A stretch of DNA of 64,000 bases. Origin: Rathayibacter caricis DSM 15933 (lineage in GTDB: Bacteria > Actinomycetota > Actinomycetes > Actinomycetales > Microbacteriaceae). Below are positions 16,685 to 24,548 of the stretch, one piece after another; position 1 is the first letter of the stretch, and each line of letters starts with the position of its first letter. Both the position numbers and the translations under genes were made by a program. The DNA is taken from positions 1,860,001-1,924,000 of the forward strand of contig NZ_PZPL01000001.1 of assembly GCF_003044275.1 (NCBI RefSeq). The letters are read 5' to 3'. Under the pieces are notes generated by a model that searched no databases, was not told the DNA's origin, and saw nothing but the letters and a program-made list of their open reading frames with translations.

Positions 16685-18199
16685 ATGAGCCTCGCCGAGT
16701 CCCGCACCGAGCTGTCCATCGTCGGCCACTGGATCGACGGGGCGCCCTCCGCCTCCTCGTCCGGTCGGACCGCGCCCGTCTACGACCCGGCGCTGGGAGT
16801 CGTGAGCCGCGAGGTCGCGCTCGCCGACGCCGCCGAGATCGACGCGGCCGTCGCCTCCGCCAAGGCGGCCTTCCCGGCCTGGCGCGACACGTCGCTGGCG
16901 AAGCGGCAGCAGATCCTGTTCCGGTTCCGCGAGCTGCTGGAGTCGAAGAAGGGCGAGCTGGCCGAGATCATCACGTCGGAGCACGGCAAGGTCGTGTCGG
17001 ACGCGATGGGCGAGATCACGCGCGGCCAGGAGGTCGTCGAGTTCGCTACGACGCTGGCGCACCACCTGAAGGGGGAGTACTCCGAGCAGGTCTCGACCGG
17101 CGTCGACGTGTACTCGACGAAGCAGCCGCTGGGCGTCGTCGGGATCATCTCTCCGTTCAACTTCCCGGCCATGGTGCCGATGTGGTTCTTCCCGATCGCG
17201 ATCGCGGCGGGCAACACGGTCGTCGTGAAGCCGTCCGAGAAGGACCCGTCGGCGGCGATCTGGCTCGGAGCGCTCTGGAAGGAGGCCGGCCTGCCCGACG
17301 GCGTGTACACCGTGCTCAACGGCGACAAGGTCGCGGTGGACGGACTGCTGGAGCACCCGGACGTCCGCTCGATCTCGTTCGTGGGATCGACTCCGATCGC
17401 GCAGTACGTGTACGAGACCGGCACCAAGCACGGCAAGCGCGTGCAGGCCCTCGGTGGGGCGAAGAACCACATGCTGGTGCTGCCGGACGCGGATCTCGAC
17501 CTGGTGGCCGACTCCGCCATCAACGCGGGCTTCGGCTCCGCGGGGGAGCGTTGCATGGCGATCTCGGTCGTGGTCGCGGTCGAGCCGGTGGCGGACGAGT
17601 TGATCTCGAAGATCCAGGACCGGGCGTCGCAGCTGCGCATCGGCGACGGGCGCCGCGGCTGCGACATGGGGCCCCTCGTGACGGAGCAGCACCGCGACAA
17701 GGTCGCGTCGTACATCGCGATCGCGGAGGAGGACGGGGCCGAGGTGGTCGTGGACGGTCGTGGCATCGAGGTCGACGGCGATGCGAACGGGTTCTGGCTG
17801 GGCCCGACGCTGCTGGACAAGGTGCCGACGACGTCGCGGGCGTACACGGAGGAGATCTTCGGGCCGGTGCTGTCGATCGTGCGCGTGCAGTCGTACGAGG
17901 AGGGCGTGGCGCTGATCAACGCGGGCGCGTTCGGCAACGGCACGGCGATCTTCACGAACGACGGAGGGGCGGCCCGCCGCTTCCAGAACGAGGTCCAGGT
18001 GGGCATGATCGGCATCAACGTGCCGATCCCGGTCCCGGTGGCGACGTTCTCGTTCGGCGGCTGGAAGTCGTCGCTGTTCGGCGACACCAAGGCCCACGGC
18101 GCGGAGGGGGTGCGCTTCTTCACGCAGCAGAAGGCGATCACCAGCCGCTGGCTCGACCCGTCGCACGGCGGCATCAACCTCGGCTTCCCGCAGAACTGA
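16685..18199 (+). CDS. mmsA: CoA-acylating methylmalonate/malonate semialdehyde dehydrogenase
   Basis: The protein has 504 residues, the usual length. The aldehyde dehydrogenase fold is clear: SPFNFPAMVPMWFFPIAIA and the NAD-binding region VVKPSEKDPS, the helix GSTPIAQYVYETG, and the catalytic cysteine at 290 in GSAGERCMAIS, a form typical of the CoA-dependent MmsA/IolA branch. The enzyme converts (methyl)malonate semialdehyde, CoA and NAD to propionyl- or acetyl-CoA, CO2 and NADH. With the aminotransferase at 19993 it would complete degradation of beta-alanine or beta-aminoisobutyrate. An inverted repeat shared with the pucR promoter lies upstream. Confidence 0.92.
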   Translation: MSLAESRTELSIVGHWIDGAPSASSSGRTAPVYDPALGVVSREVALADAAEIDAAVASAKAAFPAWRDTSLAKRQQILFRFRELLESKKGELAEIITSEHGKVVSDAMGEITRGQEVVEFATTLAHHLKGEYSEQVSTGVDVYSTKQPLGVVGIISPFNFPAMVPMWFFPIAIAAGNTVVVKPSEKDPSAAIWLGALWKEAGLPDGVYTVLNGDKVAVDGLLEHPDVRSISFVGSTPIAQYVYETGTKHGKRVQALGGAKNHMLVLPDADLDLVADSAINAGFGSAGERCMAISVVVAVEPVADELISKIQDRASQLRIGDGRRGCDMGPLVTEQHRDKVASYIAIAEEDGAEVVVDGRGIEVDGDANGFWLGPTLLDKVPTTSRAYTEEIFGPVLSIVRVQSYEEGVALINAGAFGNGTAIFTNDGGAARRFQNEVQVGMIGINVPIPVPVATFSFGGWKSSLFGDTKAHGAEGVRFFTQQKAITSRWLDPSHGGINLGFPQN

Positions 18200-18205
18200 G
18201 CTGCG

Positions 18206-18348
18206 CAGCGGGCGTATCGAGACCCCCGTCACCAGGAGGGTGGATCTCGATACGCCCGCTGCGCGGGCTACTCGATCAGCAAGGGAAGCCCGCTCCCAGC
18301 CTGCTGGTCGAGTAGCCGTCGCAGGCGGCGTCTCGAGACGCCCGCTTC
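18206..18348. repeat. Palindromic repeats between convergent mmsA and pucR
   Basis: Three to four arms of the TCTCGATACGCC...CTACTCGATCAGC family alternate in orientation here: an inverted arm at about 18206-18225, a forward copy at about 18242-18282, an inverted copy (CTGGTCGAGTAGCC) near 18300-18325 and a partial arm near 18330-18345. They fill the whole 164-bp gap between the two convergent stop codons and could form strong hairpins. Confidence 0.75.
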
Positions 18349-18363
18349 CAGCAGGGGGCCCGC

Positions 18364-19869
18364 TCAGCGCACGAACGCCAGGGCCAGCCAGAGCTCGGTG
18401 CGGGCCGACACGTCGTCGAGGTCGATGCCGAGCAGGCGCTCGATCGCGGTGATGCGGTTGCGGAGGGTGTGCCGGTGGACGCCGAGCTCGCGGGCGGCCG
18501 GCTCCCACGCGCCGTTGCGGCCGAGCCAGACGCGTGCGGTCTCGAGCAGCACGGCGCCCTCGGCGTTCAGCAGGGGAGCGAGCCGGCGGCGCGCGAGCGG
18601 CTCCGCGCCCGAGGCGGTCAGGAGTCCGAGCATGCCCTGGGCGGCGAGGTCCTCGAAGCGCAGGAGCGGCCGTTCGGCGGAGCTGCGCTCGGCCGCGCGC
18701 TGCGCCTCCTGCAGGGCCGCCTCGAGCGACGCCCAGTCGGTCGGAGCGGAGGCGCCGGCTGACACCCCGTGCCGCCCCAGGACCGCGGCGATCACCTCGA
18801 GGTCCTCGGCCCCGGTGATCAGCACGAGCGCCCCCTCGCGCTCGGCGAAGAAGACGCGCGCGCCGTTCTCCTCCGCGACCACCTCGAGCTCGTCGAGCAG
18901 CGAATCGCCGCGCACCGGCTCGGCCAGCACGCTGACCCGGAGCGGCGCCGCCGGCAGCGCGCCCCACACCTGACGCGCCGTGCGGGCCGCGACGTCGAAC
19001 GCCCCCGCCACGAGCAGCTCGAGCAGCCCCGAGCGCAGTTGGCGCCGAGACGTGTCGAGCGCGCGCCGCTGCTCGAGCGCGATGCTCGCGAGCGCGATGA
19101 CGCTCGCGACGAGGTCGTTGCCCGCCGGATCCAGGGGAGTCCCGGTGCCGACCGCGAGCACGCCGCGCAGGTGGTCGCGGCGCCCGAGCGTCTGCAGCGT
19201 GACTCCGCCCCCGTCGTCGAGGCGAAGCCCCGCCCGGCTGCCTCGCGAGAGCGTGTGCCGCACGGCCTCGGCGACCGAGCGCTCCGCCTCCGGGGGCACG
19301 TCGAGCCGCGTGGGCACCTGCACCCGCTGGCCGACCGCGTCGTAGAGGGCGACCCAGCAGCCGAGCTGCCGCTCCAGCTCCGAGAGGATCGCGGCGAGGC
19401 CGTCGGGCCGCAGCGCCGCGCGGGCGACCCGCCGCTGCGCCTCGAGCGACCACTCCAGCCGTTCGCGCTGCTCGCGCGAGATGACGTCGGCGACGAACCG
19501 GATGATGCCCATGAACGGGGTCAGGTCGGCGACCTCGAGCAGCGGCAGACCCTGCCGCTCGCAGGCGGCGATCAGCGCCTCCGGAACCTCGTCGTGCACG
19601 ATGCCGATCGCGAAGCCGAGCGCGCGGATGCCGCGGCCGCGCAGGCGCGCGACGTACTCCTCCGAGAAGTCGGCCGCGTGCTCGCCGGCGAAGTGCACGC
19701 CGTCGGTGAGCAGCAGCTGCCCCGATTCGAGCCAGGGCGTCGGATCGACGAGGTCGGAGGAGTGCGCCCAGACCAGCGGGGCGTCGAGTGCCGCCTCGTC
19801 GTGCACGCCCGCGAGGACGTGGAGGGCGAACGCCGGTTCGGCGAGCAGGTCTCGGACGGTCGCGGGCAC
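18364..19869 (-). CDS. PucR-family transcriptional regulator
   Basis: The protein has 501 residues. An N-terminal PucR-type domain starts VRDLLAEPAFALHVLAG and contains GIRALGFAIG and VPEALIAACERQGLPLLEV; a central GGDEF-like/GAF region follows, and the C-terminal PucR helix-turn-helix reads RELGVHRHTLRNRITAIERLLG. The GTG start at 19869 is fixed by AGGAGG five bases upstream. A perfect 10-bp inverted repeat lies 27 bp upstream and a related one precedes mmsA. PucR-type proteins often activate amine or amino-acid catabolism; GabR of Corynebacterium, which controls GABA genes, is of this type. Likely role: activator of mmsA and the divergent aminotransferase. Confidence 0.9.
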   Translation of the reverse strand: MPATVRDLLAEPAFALHVLAGVHDEAALDAPLVWAHSSDLVDPTPWLESGQLLLTDGVHFAGEHAADFSEEYVARLRGRGIRALGFAIGIVHDEVPEALIAACERQGLPLLEVADLTPFMGIIRFVADVISREQRERLEWSLEAQRRVARAALRPDGLAAILSELERQLGCWVALYDAVGQRVQVPTRLDVPPEAERSVAEAVRHTLSRGSRAGLRLDDGGGVTLQTLGRRDHLRGVLAVGTGTPLDPAGNDLVASVIALASIALEQRRALDTSRRQLRSGLLELLVAGAFDVAARTARQVWGALPAAPLRVSVLAEPVRGDSLLDELEVVAEENGARVFFAEREGALVLITGAEDLEVIAAVLGRHGVSAGASAPTDWASLEAALQEAQRAAERSSAERPLLRFEDLAAQGMLGLLTASGAEPLARRRLAPLLNAEGAVLLETARVWLGRNGAWEPAARELGVHRHTLRNRITAIERLLGIDLDDVSARTELWLALAFVR

Positions 19870-19895
19870 GGTGGCCTCCTGGGGACGGGATCGAC

Positions 19896-19931
19896 GATCC
19901 GTCCATCGTAGGCGCCGGCGCTGGACGGATC
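19896..19931. promoter_or_regulatory. Perfect inverted repeat between pucR and aminotransferase
   Basis: GATCCGTCCA at 19896-19905 and TGGACGGATC at 19922-19931 are exact reverse complements with a 16-base spacer. The element sits just upstream of the pucR start and its centre is about 46 bases before a CAGGAT -10-like box (19960-19965) of the divergent aminotransferase. The core half-sites recur upstream of mmsA. Confidence 0.7.
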
Positions 19932-19992
19932 CGCGCGCGCGGCCACTCCGGTTCCGCGGCAGGATGGGACGCACCGCCTCCGGAAGGACACC

Positions 19993-21330
19993 ATGAGCAC
20001 CGAGACCGTTCCGCCCGTCACCGCCCCCGGCCGCAGCAACGCCTCGGTCACCGAGGCCGACCGCTCGCGCGTCTTCCACTCGTGGTCGGCGCAGGGAGCG
20101 CTGAACCCGCTCCCGATCGCCGGCGGGCTGGGCGCCGAGGTCTGGGACGTCGACGGCACCCGCTACCTCGACTTCTCGAGCCAGCTCGTGAACGTCACGA
20201 TCGGCTACCAGCACCCCAAGGTCGTCGCCGCGATCCAGGAGCAGGCGGCGGTGCTGACGACCGTCGGCCCCGCGTTCGCCAACGAGACCCGGGCCGAGGC
20301 CGCGCGCCTGATCACCGGCCTCGCCCCCGAGGGCTTCGAGAAGGTGTTCTTCACCAACGGCGGAGCCGACGCGAACGAGAACGCGATCCGCATGGCGCGA
20401 CTGTTCACCGGCCGCGACAAGGTCGTCTCGCTGTACCGCTCGTACCACGGCAACACCGGAGCGGCGATCGTGTCGACCGGCGACTGGCGCCGCATCCCCA
20501 ACGAGTACGCGCGCGGACACGTGCACGCCTTCGGCCCCTACCTCTACCGCAGCGAGTTCTGGGCCGAGACGCTCGAGCAGGAGTGCGAGCGCGCGCTCCA
20601 CCACCTCGAGCGCGTCGTGCAGGCCGAGGGCCCGGAGTCGATCGCGGCGTTCCTGCTCGAGACCATCCCGGGCACGGCCGGCGTCCTCACTCCGCCGCCC
20701 GGCTACCTCGCCGGCGTGCGCGCGATCGCCGACCGCTACGGCATCCAGCTGATCCTCGACGAGGTGATGGCCGGGTTCGGCCGCACCGGCGAGTGGTTCG
20801 CCTTCGACGCGTTCGACGTGCGCCCCGACCTGATCACCTTCGCGAAGGGCGTCAACTCGGGCTACGTGCCCATCGGAGGAGTCGTCATCTCGGAGGAGAT
20901 CGCGCACCACTTCGACGAGCGCGTGTTCCCGGGCGGGCTCACCTACTCCGGTCACCCGCTCGCGGCGGCGAGCGTCGTCGCGACCCTGACCGCGATGGCG
21001 GAGGAGGGGATCGTCGAGAACGCGAAGACCATCGGCTCCGAGCACCTCGCGCCCGGGCTCGCCGCGCTGCAGGCGAAGCACGACGTCATCGGCGAGGTCC
21101 GCGGCTCGGGCGTCTTCTGGGCGCTGGAGCTCGTCGAGGACCGCGGGACGCGGGCGCCCGTGCCGGCCGCCTCGGTCGCTCGCCTGAAGTCGGACCTGCT
21201 GTCGCGCGGGCTCCTGCCGTTCACCGCGGACAACCGCATCCACGTGGTCCCGCCGGCCGTCGTCACCCCCGAGCAGGTCGCCCGCGGCCTCTCGATCCTC
21301 GACGACGCCCTGACCGCCTTCAGCGGCTGA
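19993..21330 (+). CDS. Class III omega-amino acid aminotransferase
   Basis: The protein has 445 residues. It has the class III PLP fold: VWDVDGTRYLDFSS, the FFTNGGADANENAIRMAR phosphate region, YRSYHGN, the LILDEVMAGFGRTG segment with the PLP-binding aspartate, and the Schiff-base lysine at 285 in TFAKGVNSGYVPIGG. A GGAAGGA ribosome binding site lies just before the ATG. These enzymes move the amino group of an omega-amino acid to pyruvate or 2-oxoglutarate. Pairing with a CoA-acylating semialdehyde dehydrogenase under apparently common PucR control suggests beta-alanine or a related compound; GABA or taurine are alternatives. Confidence 0.9.
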   Translation: MSTETVPPVTAPGRSNASVTEADRSRVFHSWSAQGALNPLPIAGGLGAEVWDVDGTRYLDFSSQLVNVTIGYQHPKVVAAIQEQAAVLTTVGPAFANETRAEAARLITGLAPEGFEKVFFTNGGADANENAIRMARLFTGRDKVVSLYRSYHGNTGAAIVSTGDWRRIPNEYARGHVHAFGPYLYRSEFWAETLEQECERALHHLERVVQAEGPESIAAFLLETIPGTAGVLTPPPGYLAGVRAIADRYGIQLILDEVMAGFGRTGEWFAFDAFDVRPDLITFAKGVNSGYVPIGGVVISEEIAHHFDERVFPGGLTYSGHPLAAASVVATLTAMAEEGIVENAKTIGSEHLAPGLAALQAKHDVIGEVRGSGVFWALELVEDRGTRAPVPAASVARLKSDLLSRGLLPFTADNRIHVVPPAVVTPEQVARGLSILDDALTAFSG

Positions 21331-21341
21331 CGCGGGCTGAG

Positions 21342-21765
21342 GCGGGTCTCGATACGCCCCTGTTGGCTGCTCGTTCCGCGAGGAATGGCTGCCTTCTGCT
21401 GATCGAGTAGGCCGCGGAGCGGCCGTATCGAGATCCACCGACTCCTAGCGGTGGTGGGTCTCGATACGCCCCTGCGGGGCTACTCGACCAGCAAGGGAGT
21501 GGCCGCCTCTTGCTGATCGAGTAGGCCGCGGAGCGGCCGTATCGAGATCCGCGGTGTCCGGTGGTGGTGGGTCTCGATACGCCCCTGCGGGGCTACTCGA
21601 CCAGCGAGGGGGCGGGGCAGCCGCGCTCCGCGGGGAGTGGCCGCCTCTTGCTGATCGAGTAGGCCGCGGAGCGGCCGTATCGAGATCCGCGGTGTTCGGT
21701 GGTGGTGGGTCTCGATAGGCCCCTGCGGGGCTACTCGACCAGCGAAGGACCGGGCCAGCCGCGCT
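21342..21765. repeat. Tandem array of paired palindromic repeats
   Basis: Units of roughly 110-135 bp recur about three and a half times. Each has a forward arm GGTCTCGATACGCCCCTGCG..GGCTACTCGACCAGC and an inverted arm CTGATCGAGTAGGCCGCGGA..CGGCCGTATCGAGATCC; forward arms start near 21346, 21458, 21571 and 21707, inverted arms near 21399, 21512 and 21651. The array fills most of the 571-bp gap between convergent aminotransferase and ZIP genes. The remaining 21766-21901 shows no gene. Confidence 0.85.
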
Positions 21766-21901
21766 CCTCGAGGCGTATCCGGGAATCCGCGTCCCAGCGG
21801 ATTCCCGTCGCCGATCGCAGGACGCTCTGCGGAACGCGCCCCTCTGCCGAAGCCGACTGCGGCACGCCGCCCCGCGGCGTGCACGAGGCTTCATCACCGC
21901 C

Positions 21902-22645
21902 CTAACCGAGGCTGTGCAGAGTGAAGGCGGTGACGAAGCCGAGCACGGAGTACAGCCCCGTCAGCACGTTGTCCCGGTCGAACGCCTCCGGGATCATCGT
22001 GTTCGAGATCATCGCGAGGATCGCGCCCGCGGCGACCGTCGTGACGAACGCGACCACGGCTCCCGGCGCCGTCGCGAACACGAGGAAGCCGACGAGCGCG
22101 GCGGCGGCCGACGCCGCCGCGATCCCGCCCCACACCGTGAAGACGTAGCGGGCGGAGCGGCCGTCGGCCTTCATCCCGGCCGTCGACGAGAGTCCCTCGG
22201 GCAGGTTCGAGATCGCGACCGCGGCGACGATCGGCACGCTGATCGCCGCTCCCGAGCCGCCCTGCGCCACCGACAGCCCGAGCACGATCGACTCCGGCAC
22301 TCCGTCGATCAGCGCGCCGGCGGCGATGGCCGCTCCTCCTCCGCCGCCCGATCCGGAGGAGGACTTGCGGTTCCCGGCGCCCGCGCGCGAGAGCAGCGCG
22401 TCCGCTCCGACGAAGACGACGGCTCCGGCGAGGGTGCCGAGCACGGTCGGCAGGAGCCCGCCGTCGTCGGCCGCCTCGGCGACGAGCTCGTAGGCGAGGG
22501 CCGAGATGAGGACGCCGGCGCCGAAAGCCGACACGGCGGCCGTCAGCTTCGGGGGGACGCGGACGAACCAGGCGAGACCGGCGCCGATCAGGAGCGTCGC
22601 TCCTCCGATCGCGCCGCTGAGGAGGGCGAGGGACCAACTGGGCAC
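21902..22645 (-). CDS. ZIP-family divalent metal transporter
   Basis: The protein has 247 residues with about eight hydrophobic helices. ZIP metal-binding motifs are visible as DGVPESIVLGLS and SNLPEGLSSTAG in consecutive helices; a Ser/Gly-rich loop (SSSGSGGGGG) lies before the first. The GufA/ZupT-type length fits. It probably moves zinc, iron or manganese across the cytoplasmic membrane. The GTG start at 22645 is 11 bases after the stop of the DUF817 gene, so the two are probably cotranscribed. Confidence 0.85.
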   Translation of the reverse strand: MPSWSLALLSGAIGGATLLIGAGLAWFVRVPPKLTAAVSAFGAGVLISALAYELVAEAADDGGLLPTVLGTLAGAVVFVGADALLSRAGAGNRKSSSGSGGGGGAAIAAGALIDGVPESIVLGLSVAQGGSGAAISVPIVAAVAISNLPEGLSSTAGMKADGRSARYVFTVWGGIAAASAAAALVGFLVFATAPGAVVAFVTTVAAGAILAMISNTMIPEAFDRDNVLTGLYSVLGFVTAFTLHSLG

Positions 22646-22656
22646 GGCCCAGCGTC

Positions 22657-23553
22657 TCAGACGGCCGCGCCTGCGCTCGCGGGGTTGACGGCGGCGTCGG
22701 GTCCGCGCGGCGGATGCACCCAGGTCACCAGGACCACCGACACGATCATCAGGAGGAACCACGACACGAGCTTCGACACGGAGACCATCTGCCAGCCGGC
22801 GACCTGGTCGGGGTAGAGCCACGCGCCGGAGTAGGTGGCGATGTTCTCGGCGAACCAGATGAAGAGGGCGACGAGAGCGAAGGCGAGCAGCACCGGCATC
22901 CGGTGCGCGCCGCGGTGCACGCGGTAGACCATCGTGCTGCGCGCCCACAGCACGGCCACGGCCGCGAGCAGCAGCCAGCGCGCGTCGGGCAGGTAGTGGT
23001 GGCTGAAGAAGTTCACGTAGATCAGCAGCGCGACGACGCCCGTCACCCAGCGGCGCGGCCAGCGGACGAAGCGCAGATCGAAGAGGCGGTGGATCCGCAC
23101 CATGTACGAGCCGACGGAGGCGTAGAGGAAGCCGCTGAACAGCGGCACCGCGCCGATCCGCAGCACCCCGACGGCCTCGTAGCTCCACGAGCCCACGTCG
23201 GTCTTGAAGAGCTCCATGCCGGTGCCGACCAGGTGGAACAGCACGATCACCCACAGCTCGCGCCCCGTCTCGAGGCGGGTGGCGACCAGCACGATCTGCA
23301 GCACGACCGCCGCGATCGTCAGCAGGTCGTTGCGCGCCAGCACCGCGTCGTCCGGGTACCAGAGGCGGGCCGCGAGCAGGAGCGCGAGCAGCGTGGCGCC
23401 GAACACGCACGCCCACGCCTGCTTCGCGCCGAAGACGAGGAACTCGATCAGCGCCGCGCGCGGCCCGGTCGACGGCCCCCGCGCGAGCAGCCGGTGCGCG
23501 GCGTCGTCGATCCGCTGCTCGATCGGTGTGAAGGCCCGTCTCGGCTCGCTCAT
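22657..23553 (-). CDS. DUF817-family membrane protein
   Basis: The protein has 298 residues with about seven membrane helices. Family-typical motifs include FLVFGAKQAWACVFG near the start, FHLVGTGMELFKTDVGSW, FSGFLYASVGSYM, YVNFFSHHYLPDAR and FAENIATYSGAWLYPDQ. DUF817 proteins (YoaT-like) are widespread integral membrane proteins of unknown function. A GAGCGGGA-type ribosome binding site precedes the ATG, and TAGCAT about 30 bases upstream could be a -10 box. It is followed by the ZIP gene. Confidence 0.88.
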   Translation of the reverse strand: MSEPRRAFTPIEQRIDDAAHRLLARGPSTGPRAALIEFLVFGAKQAWACVFGATLLALLLAARLWYPDDAVLARNDLLTIAAVVLQIVLVATRLETGRELWVIVLFHLVGTGMELFKTDVGSWSYEAVGVLRIGAVPLFSGFLYASVGSYMVRIHRLFDLRFVRWPRRWVTGVVALLIYVNFFSHHYLPDARWLLLAAVAVLWARSTMVYRVHRGAHRMPVLLAFALVALFIWFAENIATYSGAWLYPDQVAGWQMVSVSKLVSWFLLMIVSVVLVTWVHPPRGPDAAVNPASAGAAV

Positions 23554-23603
23554 GCGTCCCGCTCTCTGTCGGAGCGGTCGATGCTACCGGTCGCGCTCGC
23601 GGA

Positions 23604-24368
23604 TCAGACCGGCGCGTCGACCGGGGACGGCAGCGAGCTGGCCAGCGCGGCGGCCTCCTCGGGCGTGAGGTCGTCGGCGTAGTAGCGGTAGATGTTGCGC
23701 CGGGACACGTCGGCCGCCTCGCGCGGGGAGCGGCGGCGCAGGGCGTCGACGAGGGTCTCGGCGTCGGCCGCGCTGCGGCGCATCCGGGCGAGACGGTCGG
23801 TCTCGGAGCGCAGCCGGCCCTCGGTCAGGTGCGCCATCACTCCGCCCACGACGTTGCCGCAGACCTCGATCAGCTGGTTGCCGGAGGCGCGGCGGATGGC
23901 GGCGTGGAAGCGGTTCACGCGCTCGCCGAACCCGTCGGCCTCGCCCCGGGCGACCTCGTGCAGGGCGGCGAGGTGCTCCTCGATGCCGGCCAGATCCTCC
24001 GCGGTGCGGTTCTCGGCGGCGAGCAGGCACGACTGGCCCTCGAGCAGGAGGCGGAACTGCAGCAGCTCGACGCGGCTGATGCTCTCGAGATGGGCGAGGC
24101 GCGCCATGGACTTCTCGAGGATCCGCGGCGAGTACGCGGTGATCATCGGGCCCCGCGGATCGCCGGGGCGGGACTCGAGGAGGCCCGTCGCCTGCAGCAC
24201 GCGCAGCGCCTCGCGGATCGTGGCGCGGCTGACCGAGAAGTCGGCCATCAGCTGGCGCTCGCCCGGCAGGCGGTCGCCGGGCTTGAGGTCGCCGATCTCC
24301 ACGGCGCGCTCGATCTGCTCGACGATCGACTCGTACGCGCTGACCTTCTGCACGGGGCTGAACGCCAC
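23604..24368 (-). CDS. GntR-family regulator, FadR subgroup
   Basis: The protein has 254 residues and a GTG start after GAGGAG. The N-terminal winged helix-turn-helix includes PGDRLPGERQLMADFSVSRATIREALRVLQATGLLESR; the C-terminal all-helical FCD ligand domain runs from about residue 95 to 235, with metal-site residues in FRLLLEG, NRFHAAI and a late NIYRYYADDL helix. It is divergent from a peptide-type ABC transporter/amidase operon. A perfect FadR-type palindrome sits over the probable transporter start site, so it most likely represses that operon until its ligand, perhaps an amide or peptide breakdown product, is present. Confidence 0.92.
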   Translation of the reverse strand: MAFSPVQKVSAYESIVEQIERAVEIGDLKPGDRLPGERQLMADFSVSRATIREALRVLQATGLLESRPGDPRGPMITAYSPRILEKSMARLAHLESISRVELLQFRLLLEGQSCLLAAENRTAEDLAGIEEHLAALHEVARGEADGFGERVNRFHAAIRRASGNQLIEVCGNVVGGVMAHLTEGRLRSETDRLARMRRSAADAETLVDALRRRSPREAADVSRRNIYRYYADDLTPEEAAALASSLPSPVDAPV

Positions 24369-24421
24369 GGGGCTCCTCTCCGCGTCGGGTCGCGACGGGT
24401 GTTACATCTTTGTTTCCTCGC

Positions 24422-24475
24422 TTGACCCGCGTCTCGGCGCCATCCTAGCGTTCCTTCTACTGGTCAGACCAGTAG
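24422..24475 (+). promoter_or_regulatory. Promoter and FadR-type operator of the ABC/amidase operon
   Basis: TTGACC at 24422-24427 and TAGCGT at 24446-24451 form a promoter with an 18-base spacer. Immediately downstream, CTACTGGTC and GACCAGTAG around a central A (24457-24475) make a perfect 19-base palindrome containing TGGTCAGACCA, the FadR-subgroup consensus. It would cover the transcription start. Confidence 0.75.
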
Positions 24476-24548
24476 CCGTTCCCGGCTCGGATCCTCGCAC
24501 CTCACCCCCCTCTCGACCATGCACCGCCCGACCCTCGGAGCCGCACCC

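Noticed and set aside
16565..19906. Minus-strand frame of 1113 codons opposite mmsA
   Set aside because: Arg/Asp/His-rich shadow composition with no domain; the mmsA and pucR frames explain the sequence.
21445..21897. Minus-strand frames of about 150 codons with repeated peptide segments
   Set aside because: They are translations of the intergenic palindromic repeat array, with no ribosome binding site or domain.
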